Shown here in pieces: positions 16,272-24,451 of a DNA stretch of 44,828 nucleotides. Below the pieces are notes generated by a model, which worked only from the letters and a program-made list of their open reading frames with translations, was not told the origin of the DNA and did not search any database. Every line of letters begins with the position of its first letter. The first letter of the stretch is position 1. The stretch is from CAZKTF01 sp964555565 (GTDB taxonomy: Bacteria; Planctomycetota; JAJSAM01; JAKLKS01), in contig CAZKTF010000004.1 in assembly GCA_964555565.1 (NCBI GenBank), positions 1-44,828 of the forward strand, given 5' to 3'. The translations under genes were made by a program, and so were the position numbers.

Positions 16272-17572
16272 GGAAGTCCGTCTACTTGGACCCGTTCTCC
16301 GGGATCGCCGGGGACATGCTCGTGGGGGCGCTCCTCGACGCCGGGGCGTCCTTCGAGGCCGTGAAGGGGGCGATCGCCCGGCTACCGGTGGAGGGGATCG
16401 AGGTCCGCGCCCACCGGACGCAGCGCGGACCGCTCGCCTGCACGAAGTTCGACGTCCTCGTGCACGGGGAGAGGGAGGGGGAGCACCCCCACGAAGAGCA
16501 CGGGCACGGGCACGCCCACGAACCGCATGGCCACGGGAAGAAGCGGCGAGGTGGGGGTCGGGCGGGAGGGGGGACAGTCCCCGCCCACGCGCACCGGGGG
16601 CTCCGCGAGATCCGGGACATCCTCGGCCGGAGCGGACTGGCGGACGCCATCCGCGGGCCGGCTCTCCGGGTCTTCGAGAGGCTCGCGGCGGCGGAGGCCC
16701 GGGTCCACGGGAAGAAGATCGAGGAGGTGGTCCTCCACGAGGTCGGGGCGCTCGACGCGATGGCGGACATCGTGGGGGCCTGCGCGGCGCTCGACGCCCT
16801 CGCGGTCCGGGAGGTCTTCTGCGGGCCGGTCCGCGCGGGCTCGGGGATGATCCCCTGCGCCCACGGGGTGCTCCCCGTGCCCGCCCCGGGGACCATGGAG
16901 TGCCTCCTCGGCTTCGACGTCCGGTTCGAGGAGGGGCGCGGGGAGCTCGTGACCCCGACCGGGGCGGCGCTGCTCGCGGCGCTGGCGACGCCGCACCCGC
17001 CCGGGGAGTTCTACCCCGAGCGGGTGGGCTACGGGGCGGGGACGCGGGAGGGGGGCGAGGTCCCGAACTGCCTCCGGGCCGTGGTGGGGCGCACCCCCGA
17101 CCCCGCGCTCGAGCCCGCGGTCCACGAGGTCGCCGCCAACCTGGACGACCAGCCCCCGCAGGTGCTCGCGCGCGCCGTGGAGGCGCTCCTCGAGGCCGGG
17201 GCGCTCGACGCCTGGACCGAGCCCGCGGGGATGAAGAAGGGGCGGCCGGGGGCGGTGCTGCGGGCGCTGGCGGACGAGGCGCACCTCGACGCCGTCGAGG
17301 AGACCTTCTTCGCCGAGACCGGGACCCTCGGCGTGCGGCGCCACCGGGTGGAGCGGTCCAAGTGCGAGCGGGAGTGGGTCCCCGTGGAGACCCCCTTCGG
17401 GAAGGTCCGGGTCAAGGTGGGCCGCCGCGGGGAGCGGGTCGTGTCCGCCAACCCGGAGTACGAGGACTGCCGGGAAGCCGCCGCGAAGGCCGGGGTCCCC
17501 GTGCGCGAGGTGCAGGAGGCGGCACGCGCCGCCTTCCGCGGGAAGGGGCCCCCGAAGAAGCCCCGCCGCTGA
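16268..17572 (+). CDS. larC: LarC, nickel insertion protein for the nickel-pincer cofactor
   Basis: This 434-residue protein is the CTP-dependent cyclometallase that inserts nickel into the pincer cofactor first described for lactate racemase. Hallmarks are LDPFSGIAGDM (7-17), EVVLHEVGALDAMADIVGA, GELVTPTGAALLAAL and the C-terminal SANPEYEDCREAA. The gene is a single frame, unlike lactobacilli where larC1 and larC2 are joined by frameshifting. A histidine-rich loop (about 72-90, HPHEEHGHGHAHEPHGHG) suits metal handling. Residues 98-106 (RAGGGTVPA) are encoded by a palindromic repeat also found at 7825-7853, apparently inserted in frame beside this variable loop. larA, larB and larE are not in the window. 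The GTG start overlaps the SAM hydrolase stop. Confidence 0.92.
   Translation: MRKSVYLDPFSGIAGDMLVGALLDAGASFEAVKGAIARLPVEGIEVRAHRTQRGPLACTKFDVLVHGEREGEHPHEEHGHGHAHEPHGHGKKRRGGGRAGGGTVPAHAHRGLREIRDILGRSGLADAIRGPALRVFERLAAAEARVHGKKIEEVVLHEVGALDAMADIVGACAALDALAVREVFCGPVRAGSGMIPCAHGVLPVPAPGTMECLLGFDVRFEEGRGELVTPTGAALLAALATPHPPGEFYPERVGYGAGTREGGEVPNCLRAVVGRTPDPALEPAVHEVAANLDDQPPQVLARAVEALLEAGALDAWTEPAGMKKGRPGAVLRALADEAHLDAVEETFFAETGTLGVRRHRVERSKCEREWVPVETPFGKVRVKVGRRGERVVSANPEYEDCREAAAKAGVPVREVQEAARAAFRGKGPPKKPRR
16559..16586. repeat. GGGGACAGTCCCC palindrome, copy 2, inside larC
   Basis: CGGGC-GGGAGGGGGG-ACAGTCCCCGCCC matches the copy at 7825-7853 with two differences over 28 positions. It lies in frame within larC and encodes RAGGGTVPA next to the histidine-rich loop. 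Confidence 0.65.
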
Positions 17573-17573
17573 C

Positions 17574-18662
17574 TCACCGCGTCCGGTCGAGGAACTCCCC
17601 GAACCGGGCCAGGCCCTCGCGGAAGGGGTCGGTATCGATCCCGAAGGAGACCCGGAGGCACCCCGGGGCGTCGAACATCGTCCCGGGGACGACGGCCACG
17701 CCGGTCTCCTCGAGGAGCCGCTCCACCCAGGCCAGGTCGTCCTTCCCCCGGAGCGCCGGGACCTCCAGGAAGGCCGAGATCCCGGCGTCGGGAGGGCTCC
17801 AGAGGACGTCGCCCCGCCCGCGGACCCAGGCCGCGAGCACCCGGAGGTTGCGGGCGGCCACCTCCCGGGCGCGGGCGGCCCGCGCCTCGAGCCCGGCCCA
17901 GGCCGCCAGCGCCACCGAGGCGCTCGGGGCCGGGAGGTTCACCACGACGAACTCGTTCACCTCCCGCGCCCGCTCGCGGAGGTCAGGCGGCAGGATCGCC
18001 CAGCCCATCCGGAGGGCCCCGAGGCCGTAGACCTTCGTCAGGCTCGTCGTCGCGAGGAAGGGCCCGCCCGGGGTGAAGGCGGTCCCGAGGGGAGGGGGGA
18101 GGAAGTCCCGGTAGACCTCGTCCACGAGGACCTTCCCCCCGAACTCGGCGCAGGCCCCCTCGAGCGCGGCCAGCTCGTCGGGGAGGAGCCGCGCCCCGGT
18201 GGGGTTGTGGAGGTCTGTCACGGCCACGAGCCGGGCCCCGGCCCGGAGGCCGTCCCGGACCTCGTCCACGGGCAGCCGCCAGGCGTCCTCCCGCCGCCGC
18301 CGGAACCAGCGCACCTCGGCCCCCAGCAGCCGGAAGAGCCCCGGGATCGCCTCGTAGGTCGGGGACTCCACGAGGACCGCGTCCCCCGGCTCCAGCAGGG
18401 CCGCCGCCACGAGGAAGTTGGCGTGGTGGGTCCCGCAGGCGGGGAGGACGCACTCCCCGGGCACCCGGTAGCGCGCGGCCACGGCGGCGACGAGGTCCGG
18501 GTCGGGGCCGGTCCCGATGGGCCGCTGGAGCGCGACCGCCTCGCGGGGCACCCCGAGGTCCTCCAGGGTGGCCGCGGGCATCCCGCTCATGTGCAGGGGG
18601 AACCGGCCGCGGCCGTTGTGGGCCTTCGCCCAGGCCATGTAGCGGAAGGGCTCGAATCGCAT
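17574..18662 (-). CDS. PLP-dependent aminotransferase, class I/II
   Basis: This 362-residue fold type I aminotransferase has VLPACGTHHANFLVAAALLEPGD-type substrate-domain sequence, VTDLHNPTGARL with the PLP-contacting asparagine, VDEVYRDFLP with the pyridine-nitrogen aspartate, and SLTKVYGLGALRMGW with the PLP lysine. It is more distant from the aspartate aminotransferase group than the enzyme at 7854 and resembles the MalY/histidinol-phosphate-like or capreomycidine-synthase-like branch; substrate is undetermined. The ATG at 18662 is preceded by a TATGAT hexamer ending 6 bases upstream and no ribosome-binding site. It converges with larC, with a single base between the stops. Confidence 0.82.
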   Translation of the reverse strand: MRFEPFRYMAWAKAHNGRGRFPLHMSGMPAATLEDLGVPREAVALQRPIGTGPDPDLVAAVAARYRVPGECVLPACGTHHANFLVAAALLEPGDAVLVESPTYEAIPGLFRLLGAEVRWFRRRREDAWRLPVDEVRDGLRAGARLVAVTDLHNPTGARLLPDELAALEGACAEFGGKVLVDEVYRDFLPPPLGTAFTPGGPFLATTSLTKVYGLGALRMGWAILPPDLRERAREVNEFVVVNLPAPSASVALAAWAGLEARAARAREVAARNLRVLAAWVRGRGDVLWSPPDAGISAFLEVPALRGKDDLAWVERLLEETGVAVVPGTMFDAPGCLRVSFGIDTDPFREGLARFGEFLDRTR

Positions 18663-18668
18663 CGCCGC

Positions 18669-18674
18669 ATCATA
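18669..18674 (-). promoter_or_regulatory. -10 element of a probable leaderless promoter
   Basis: TATGAT on the minus strand ends 6 bases before the aminotransferase ATG at 18662, so the transcript should start at the start codon. Confidence 0.6.
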
Positions 18675-18689
18675 CGGAGCCGGGCCGTT

Positions 18690-18814
18690 GTACGGGCGGG
18701 GGTCCCCGGGGGGGACCCCAGGGACTTGTCGGGCTGCCGGTGGCAGCCCGACCCTGGGGACGAGGCCCGCCGGTGGCGGGCCGAGCCCGGGGAGGTCTAC
18801 CCCGCCCGCCGTTC
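18690..18814. repeat. Composite palindromic intergenic repeat, copy A
   Basis: Three modules are visible. The left end 18690-18712 matches the right end of the copy at 27291-27366 in reverse orientation (21 of 23). The centre 18716-18760 is a nested palindrome: CCCCAGGG and CCCTGGGG enclose GGGCTGCC-GGT-GGCAGCCC. The right part 18761-18808 contains the hairpin GGCCCGCC-GGT-GGCGGGCC and matches 27293-27340 in reverse orientation at 47 of 48 positions. The end reads GCCCGCCGTTC, like other copies. No transposase is nearby. Confidence 0.8.
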
Positions 18815-18909
18815 ATGGACGGGGGAAGGGAGTGCGTGGGGCGCAAGCGAAGGCGGGGACCGGGGTCGCTTTCGGCGGCGGTGGAGCGATTCCCGGGCCC
18901 CGGCCGATG

Positions 18910-18915
18910 TACAAT
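18910..18915 (+). promoter_or_regulatory. Possible -10 element for the signalling cluster
   Basis: TACAAT lies 67 bases before the kinase ATG at 18983, downstream of repeat A. No good -35 hexamer is present at 16-18 bases, so this is a weak assignment. Confidence 0.35.
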
Positions 18916-18982
18916 GAAAGGGCACCGGGGGGGGGCAGGGAGCCTCGAGAGGCCCCCCTGATTGCGGGGATGAGAATCTGGG

Positions 18983-20716
18983 ATGAAGGGTGGGGGATTC
19001 GAACGGGGACTCCTCGTCGGCGGTCTCGCGATCGCCGCGGTGCTCGCGGGCACGGCATGGCTCTTCGGCGACACCGTCGCCCGGTACCGCGAGAGCGCGG
19101 CCCGGGTGGGCCACACCCACGAAGTCCGCCTCGCCCTCGAGGAGTTCTTCCGGCAGACGGTGGACGTCCAGAACGGCGCCAGGGGATTCGTGATCAGCGG
19201 GAGGGAGGAGTTCCTCGCACCCTACGAGAAGGCCCGGGCGGAGGTGGGCGGGACGCTCCGGAGGGTCCGCGGCCTGACCGCGGACAGCCCGGCCCAGCAG
19301 GAGAGGTGCACCGCACTCGAGGCGCTGCTCGCCGAGAGGCTCCACGTCTCCGCGGAGTTGATCCGCGTGCGGCGCGAGTCCGGGGCCGTGGCTCCGCAGC
19401 ACGTGGTCCTCGTGACGCAGGGCAAGGCCGTGATGGACCGCGTCCGGGCGCTCCTCGACGCGATGCAGCGCGACGAGGGGGCCCTCCTCGCGCGGCGACG
19501 CGCCGAGGAGGCGGCCGCCGAGGACCGGGCCCGGGTCTCCCTCGGCCTCCTCCTCGGCACCCTCGTCGTGGTGCTCGTCGGCCTCTTCCTCCTCCTCCGG
19601 CGCGAACTGGGCCGCAGGTCCGCCGCGGAGGTCCGCACCCGGGAGGTCCAGGCCCGGCTCCAGGCGATCCTCGACTTCGCGCCCGCGGTCATCTTCATGA
19701 AGGACCCGGCCGGTCGCTACGTCCTCGTGAACCGAGCCTTCGAGAGGGCCGCCGGGAAGACGCTGCCCGAGATCCTCGGGCGGACCGACATCGACATCAC
19801 CGAGCCGGCGCTGGCGGCGGAGCTCGCCGGCCGGGATGCCCTGGTCCTGGCCGAGGGCCCGCGGATGTTCGAGACGACCGTGCACGCGGAGGGGCGTCTC
19901 CGCACGTTCCTGTCGGTGCGGTACCCCGTGCGGGGGGCAAACGGGGAGTACGCCGGGATCGGCGGGGTCGCCACGGACATCACCGAGCGGAAGGAGGCGG
20001 AGGAGGAGCTCCGCCGGGCCAAGGAGGCCTCCGAGGCCGCACTCCGGGAACTGGAGACGTTCTCCTACTCCGTCTCCCACGACCTCCGGACCCCGCTGCG
20101 CGCGATGGACGGGTTCAGCCTGGCGCTGCTGGAGGACCACGCCGGGAGCCTCGACGCGCAGGGGAAGGACTACCTCGGGAGGGTGCGGTCGGCGGCCCAG
20201 CGGATGGCCGGCCTCATCGACGACCTCCTGGAGATGTCCCGCGTGAGCCGCGCGGACCTGGAGCGGGGACGGGTGGACCTGTCGGGGATGGCGCGCGGCG
20301 TCGGCGAGTCCCTTCGCACGGCCTTCCCGGAGAGGAAGGTCGAGTTCCTGGTGGAGGAGAAGCTGGTCGCGGACGCGGACCCGCGGCTACTCCGGGTCGT
20401 GCTCGAGAACCTGCTGGGGAACGCCTGGAAGTACACCGCGAAGAGGGCCGTCGCCCGCGTCGAGTTCGGCTCCGAGGGTGACGGAGGGACGAGGACCTAC
20501 TACGTCAGGGACGACGGCGTGGGGTTCGACATGCGGTACGCCGGGAAGCTCTTCGCCCCTTTCCAGCGCCTCCACCGCGACGAGGAGTTCACCGGGTCGG
20601 GGATCGGCCTCGCGACCGTGCAGCGGGTGGTGGGTCGGCACGGCGGCCGGGTCTGGGCGGAGGCGGCGCCGGACGCGGGGGCGACCTTCCGGTTCACGCT
20701 GGGGGAGAGGAGGTAG
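18983..20716 (+). CDS. CHASE3-PAS sensor histidine kinase
   Basis: This 577-residue membrane kinase has a first helix (about 10-28), an extracytoplasmic CHASE3-type helical domain with the FRQTVDVQNGARGFVISGRE motif (about 30-185), a second helix (188-206), a PAS domain (about 220-337, FAPAVIFMKDPAGRYVLVN) and a HisKA domain with phospho-acceptor H366 in YSVSHDLRTPLRAMDG. The ATPase domain has N480 (N box), DDGVGFD (510-516) and GSGIGLATV. The core resembles phytochrome-type kinases that pair with small Rcp1-like regulators, and exactly such a regulator starts 5 bases after the stop. The signal sensed by CHASE3 is unknown. Confidence 0.9.
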   Translation: MKGGGFERGLLVGGLAIAAVLAGTAWLFGDTVARYRESAARVGHTHEVRLALEEFFRQTVDVQNGARGFVISGREEFLAPYEKARAEVGGTLRRVRGLTADSPAQQERCTALEALLAERLHVSAELIRVRRESGAVAPQHVVLVTQGKAVMDRVRALLDAMQRDEGALLARRRAEEAAAEDRARVSLGLLLGTLVVVLVGLFLLLRRELGRRSAAEVRTREVQARLQAILDFAPAVIFMKDPAGRYVLVNRAFERAAGKTLPEILGRTDIDITEPALAAELAGRDALVLAEGPRMFETTVHAEGRLRTFLSVRYPVRGANGEYAGIGGVATDITERKEAEEELRRAKEASEAALRELETFSYSVSHDLRTPLRAMDGFSLALLEDHAGSLDAQGKDYLGRVRSAAQRMAGLIDDLLEMSRVSRADLERGRVDLSGMARGVGESLRTAFPERKVEFLVEEKLVADADPRLLRVVLENLLGNAWKYTAKRAVARVEFGSEGDGGTRTYYVRDDGVGFDMRYAGKLFAPFQRLHRDEEFTGSGIGLATVQRVVGRHGGRVWAEAAPDAGATFRFTLGERR

Positions 20717-20721
20717 GGACC

Positions 20722-21159
20722 ATGGCCGAGAACACCATCCTGCTCGTCGAGGACAACGCGGACGACGAGGCGCTGACCCTGCGGGCGTTCTCGAAGGCGG
20801 GCATCGCCAACGAGATCGTCGTGGCGCGGGACGGCGTGGAGGCGCTGGACTACCTGCTCGGCACGGGCGCCCACCAGGGGCGCGACCCGCGGGACCGTCC
20901 CGCACTGATTCTCCTCGACCTGAAGCTCCCGCGGGTGGACGGCCTGGAGGTCCTCCGGCGCGTCCGTGCCGACGAGCGCACGAAGCTCGCCCCCGTCGTG
21001 ATCCTGACCTCATCCCGCGAGGAGCAGGACCTCGTGCGGGGCTACACCCTGGGCGCGAACTCCTTCGTGCGGAAGCCCGTGGACTTCAACCAGTTCCTCG
21101 AGGCCGCCCGGCAGCTGGGGCTGTACTGGCTCCTCCTGAACGAACGGCCGCCGGCCTGA
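20722..21159 (+). CDS. Single-domain response regulator (Rcp1-like)
   Basis: This 145-residue protein is a receiver domain alone. It has the acidic pocket VEDNADDE (9-16), phospho-acceptor D66 in LLDLKLPRVDG, the switch TSS region and conserved K118 in RKPVDFNQF. The extra loop GTGAHQGRDPRDRP between beta2 and beta3 is typical of Rcp1-like regulators of phytochrome-class kinases. GAGGAGG lies 7 bases before the ATG. It has no output domain, so it probably relays phosphate between the upstream CHASE3 kinase and another protein, perhaps the hybrid kinase that follows after 14 bases. Confidence 0.92.
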   Translation: MAENTILLVEDNADDEALTLRAFSKAGIANEIVVARDGVEALDYLLGTGAHQGRDPRDRPALILLDLKLPRVDGLEVLRRVRADERTKLAPVVILTSSREEQDLVRGYTLGANSFVRKPVDFNQFLEAARQLGLYWLLLNERPPA

Positions 21160-21173
21160 GGGGAAGGGCAGCG

Positions 21174-23108
21174 ATGGCGCGCGAACGGAAGCCGCTGAGG
21201 GTCCTCCTCGTCGAGGACAGCGAGGACGACGCGCACCTCGAGCTGCTCGAGCTCCGCCGGGGCGGGTACGACGCCGTGAGCCGCCGCGTGGACACCCGGA
21301 AGCAGCTGATCGAGGCCCTGGCGGACGGTCCCTGGGACGTGGTCCTCTGTGACCACGGCCTCCCCGCCTTCTCCTCCCGCGAGGCGCTCCAGGTCCTCAG
21401 GGATCGCGCCCTGGACGTCCCGCTCATCATCGTCTCCGGGCAGATCGGGGAGGACGCGGCCATCGAGGCGCTCAAGAGCGGGGCGACCGACTACGTCCTC
21501 AAGGGGAACCTGCGGCGGCTGGGGGCGGCCGTGCCGGCGGCCCTGCGGGAGGCCGAGGAGAGGGCGCGGCGGCGCCGCGCCGAGCAGGAGCTCCGGCGCG
21601 AGGAGTCCCGGCGGCTGTCCATGGTGGAGAACGCCCTCTACGGGATGTGCCGGTGCAGCGCGGAGGGCCGCCTCCTTACGGTGAACCCCGCGCTCGCCGC
21701 CATGCTCGGCTACGAGAAGGAGGGGGACCTCCTCGGGATCGACCTCGGCGGGACCGTCCTCGTCGATCCGGCGGAGTGGGGGCGCCTCGCCGCCGACTGC
21801 CTCCGCTCGGGGCGCCTCGACCGGGTGGAGTCCCGGTGGCGGCAGCGGGACGGCAAGGTCATCCGCGTCCGGCTGAGCGCCACGGTCAGCCAGGCCCCGG
21901 AGGAAGGGCCCGCGGCCCTCGACGCGATCGTCGAGGACGTCACCCGGCTCCGCCAGCTCGAGGAGCAGTACCTCCACTCCCAGAAGATGGAGGCGGTCGG
22001 GAGGCTCGCGGGCGGCGTGGCCCACGACTTCAACAACCTCCTCACGGTGATCCAGGGGTACTCCTCGCTCCTCCTCGGCTCCCTGGAGAAGGGCGGCAAG
22101 CCCTGGGAGTGGATGGAGGAGGTCCGCAAGGCCTCCGACCGCGCCTCGACCCTGACCCGGCAGCTCCTCACCTTCAGCCGCAAGCAGGTGGTCGAACCGC
22201 GGGTCATCGACGTGAACCACCGCCTCCGGGACCTGACGAAGATGCTCCAGCGCCTCGTCGGCGAGACCGTCCGCTTCGACGTCGCCCTGGCCCCGGACGC
22301 GGGCTGCGTCCGCGCCGACCCCGGGCAGTTCGACCAGGTGCTCGCCAACCTCGTGGTGAACTCCCGGGACGCGATGCCGGAGGGCGGGACGCTCCGCCTG
22401 GAGACGGGCCGCCTCGACGACCCGGTGGAGTGCGCGGCCGCGACGGGCGGGCGCGTGAAGGGACCCTGCGTGCGGATCAGCGTCGCCGACACGGGCGTCG
22501 GGATGGACTCCGAGACGCGGAGCCGCATCTTCGAGCCCTTCTTCACGACGAAGAAGGAGGGTTCCGGGACGGGCCTGGGGCTCGCGACCGTGTACGCCAT
22601 CGTGGAGCGATGCGCGGGGCACGTCGGCGTCGAGAGCGAGCCGGGTCGGGGAACGACCTTCCGGGTCTTCCTCCCGGCCACGGAGGAGGCCGCGGAGGCG
22701 CCCGCCGCCCCCGACGGCCAGGCCCGCCCCGGCGGACGGGAGACCGTGCTGCTGGCCGAGGACGACGGGGCGGTCCGCGACCTGGTGGCCCAGGAGCTGC
22801 GCGAGGCGGGCTACACCGTGCTCCCGACGGCCTCCGGCGACGAGGCCCTGGCGCTCAGCGGCCGGCACGCGGGGACCATCCACGCCGTGCTGAGCGACGT
22901 GGCCATGCCGGGGATCTCCGGGCGGGTCCTCGTGGACCGGCTCCGCGCCGAGAGACCGGGCATCCGGGCCGTCCTCATGTCCGGGCACCTCCGGGAGAGC
23001 GACGCGAGGCTCGGGGGCCTCCCTCCCGAGCCTCTCCTGCTCCAGAAGCCCTTCAAGCCGGGCGAGTTGCTCCGGGCGCTGCGCCGGGTGCTCGACGCGC
23101 CGGCCTAG
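21174..23108 (+). CDS. Hybrid histidine kinase (REC-PAS-HisKA-ATPase-REC)
   Basis: This 644-residue protein has no membrane segment and is predicted cytoplasmic. Order: N-terminal receiver (about 8-125, D60 in VLCDHGLP), linker helix, PAS (about 148-258), HisKA with H284 in GGVAHDFNNLL, ATPase with NLVVNSRDA, VADTGVGMD and GTGLGLATVY (about 385-500), and a C-terminal receiver (about 523-640, D575 in LSDVAMPG, later K in LQKPFKPGEL). The GVAHDFNNLL type is common in hybrid kinases from environmental bacteria. A purine-rich GAGGGGAAGGG precedes the ATG at 21174. With the two preceding genes it forms a short phosphorelay array. The stop abuts a palindromic repeat. Confidence 0.92.
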   Translation: MARERKPLRVLLVEDSEDDAHLELLELRRGGYDAVSRRVDTRKQLIEALADGPWDVVLCDHGLPAFSSREALQVLRDRALDVPLIIVSGQIGEDAAIEALKSGATDYVLKGNLRRLGAAVPAALREAEERARRRRAEQELRREESRRLSMVENALYGMCRCSAEGRLLTVNPALAAMLGYEKEGDLLGIDLGGTVLVDPAEWGRLAADCLRSGRLDRVESRWRQRDGKVIRVRLSATVSQAPEEGPAALDAIVEDVTRLRQLEEQYLHSQKMEAVGRLAGGVAHDFNNLLTVIQGYSSLLLGSLEKGGKPWEWMEEVRKASDRASTLTRQLLTFSRKQVVEPRVIDVNHRLRDLTKMLQRLVGETVRFDVALAPDAGCVRADPGQFDQVLANLVVNSRDAMPEGGTLRLETGRLDDPVECAAATGGRVKGPCVRISVADTGVGMDSETRSRIFEPFFTTKKEGSGTGLGLATVYAIVERCAGHVGVESEPGRGTTFRVFLPATEEAAEAPAAPDGQARPGGRETVLLAEDDGAVRDLVAQELREAGYTVLPTASGDEALALSGRHAGTIHAVLSDVAMPGISGRVLVDRLRAERPGIRAVLMSGHLRESDARLGGLPPEPLLLQKPFKPGELLRALRRVLDAPA

Positions 23109-23140
23109 TAGGGGCGGGGCTTGCCCCGCCCGCCGTTGCC
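23108..23140. repeat. GTAGGGG...CCCGCCGTT palindromic repeat, copy C
   Basis: The sequence forms GGGGCGGGGC-TT-GCCCCGCCC-type hairpin starting at the last base of the hybrid kinase stop codon. It matches 27248-27280 in reverse orientation at 30 of 33 positions. Its position directly after a stop makes it a candidate transcript-end hairpin. Confidence 0.75.
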
Positions 23141-23148
23141 TTCCCCCT

Positions 23149-23178
23149 TTGTCCGCTGTCCCGGGGGTGTCGGATACT
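23149..23178 (+). promoter_or_regulatory. Candidate promoter for the SH3 protein and NtrB/NtrC-like genes
   Basis: A -35-like TTGTCC (23149-23154) is followed by an 18-base spacer and GATACT (23173-23178). It lies after the kinase stop and repeat C and 43 bases before the downstream ATG. Confidence 0.45.
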
Positions 23179-23220
23179 CTGATCACGGTCCCGGCGATTC
23201 TCCCCATGGAGAGGTCCCGC

Positions 23221-24444
23221 ATGCGGTTTCCCGTCCGCGCACTCCTCGTCCTGGCGCTCGCGTCCCCGGCGGCGGCCCTCGACGACGGTCCGCCTCCCGT
23301 CCCGGCGCCCGCCCCTCAGGACACGCCCGCGACCCCGGCCGGGGAGAGGGCCGCGGAGGCCCCCGGCGCGCCGGGCGCCGAGGACCCGGCGGGGGCCTGG
23401 GTCGCCGTCACCACGGGCGACCAGGTCCGCGTCCGCTGCGGGCCCTCGGCCAACTACCGGGTGCTGGACTACCTCCCGAAGGGCTCCTGGGTGGTGGTCA
23501 CCGCGACGCAGGGGGACTACTGCCGGGTCCGGATCCCCGGCGGCGTGCCGGCCTTCGTCTTCGCGGACCTGGTGGAGGTCCGGGAGGGCGGGAAGGCGGT
23601 GGTCGCGAAGACCGACACGCTCCTGAGGCCCACGGCCGGGAAGGAGTACTTCCCGCTCGAGGGGCAGAAGCTCCAGCCCGGGGAAGAGCTCACGGTCCTG
23701 GGGAAGGAGACCGTCGAGGGCGGCGACTGGCTCCGGGTCCTCCCGCCCGCGCGCGTGGAGTACTTCGTGGCGGCGTCGCTGCTCGAGCGCGTGGGGGCCG
23801 AGGGGGAGAAGGGGGAGGACCTCGCCCGGATCGCGCTGGAGCGGCGCGACGGCTACACCGGGGGGAAGGAGGCCGCGGAGGCCCGCGAGGCGCGCCGGGC
23901 GCGGGAGGAGGCCTTCGCGCGGGCGGTGGAGGCGGCCGCCGCGACCCGCAAGGCCGCGACCGCGGAGACGGAACTCCCGGCGGAGTGGCCGGCCGGCCGG
24001 CGGGCGCTCGAGGAGGCGATGACCGAGTCCGGGGACCCGTCCACGCGCGGCCGGGCGGCGGGAATCTACCGCGACTACCTCGCCCGGGAGAGGCAGGTCG
24101 AGGTGGCCCGACTCCGGCGGGATGCCGCGACCGTGAAGGGGGACCTGGAGCGTCGGCTCGCGGAGGCCGATGCCCGCTACCGCAAGGCCCTCGAGGACCT
24201 CCTCAAGGTCGCCCCGGCGCCCGCGGCGAAGAAGTTCGCCGCCGTCGGGACCGTGCGGAAGGAGGGGAGCGGGGAGTACGCCCTGGTGAAGGGGGAGGTC
24301 GTCCTCCACCGGATCGAGAGCACCCGCTACGACCTCCAGGAGTTCACGGGGAAGCGCGTGGGGGTCCAGGGGCGCACGGTGGACGTGGACCCGAGGACGC
24401 GCCTGCGCGTCCTCGTCGTGGAGTCGCTCGAGATCCTCGACTAG
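23221..24444 (+). CDS. Secreted protein with bacterial SH3 domain(s)
   Basis: This 407-residue protein has a signal peptide (about 1-20, LLVLALASPAAA), a proline/alanine linker, then a bacterial SH3 domain (about 55-115: VAVTTGDQVRVRCGPSANYR then YLPKGSWVVVTATQGDYCRVR) and a second SH3-like repeat (about 118-185). A long charged helical region (about 190-330) follows, and the C-terminus (about 335-407) looks like a small beta-barrel (TGKRVGVQGRTVDVD). SH3 domains of this kind usually bind peptidoglycan or envelope components. GGAGAGG before the ATG at 23221 favours this start over ATG 23206. It precedes an NtrB-like kinase by 7 bases, so a role in envelope sensing is plausible (inference). 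Confidence 0.75.
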   Translation: MRFPVRALLVLALASPAAALDDGPPPVPAPAPQDTPATPAGERAAEAPGAPGAEDPAGAWVAVTTGDQVRVRCGPSANYRVLDYLPKGSWVVVTATQGDYCRVRIPGGVPAFVFADLVEVREGGKAVVAKTDTLLRPTAGKEYFPLEGQKLQPGEELTVLGKETVEGGDWLRVLPPARVEYFVAASLLERVGAEGEKGEDLARIALERRDGYTGGKEAAEAREARRAREEAFARAVEAAAATRKAATAETELPAEWPAGRRALEEAMTESGDPSTRGRAAGIYRDYLARERQVEVARLRRDAATVKGDLERRLAEADARYRKALEDLLKVAPAPAAKKFAAVGTVRKEGSGEYALVKGEVVLHRIESTRYDLQEFTGKRVGVQGRTVDVDPRTRLRVLVVESLEILD

Positions 24445-24451
24445 CCCTCGC

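Larger units (their letters stand above)
18663..18982. other. 320-bp gap between divergent aminotransferase and kinase genes
   Basis: The gap holds the -10 element of the aminotransferase gene (18669-18674), a composite palindromic repeat (18690-18814) and a possible kinase promoter (-10 at 18910-18915). I found no protein or RNA gene in it. Confidence 0.6.

Noticed and set aside
19003..19028. ATTCGAAC-like string resembling a tRNA T-loop
   Set aside because: No matching acceptor, D-arm or anticodon stem surrounds it, and it is coding sequence of the CHASE3 kinase (residues about 5-12).
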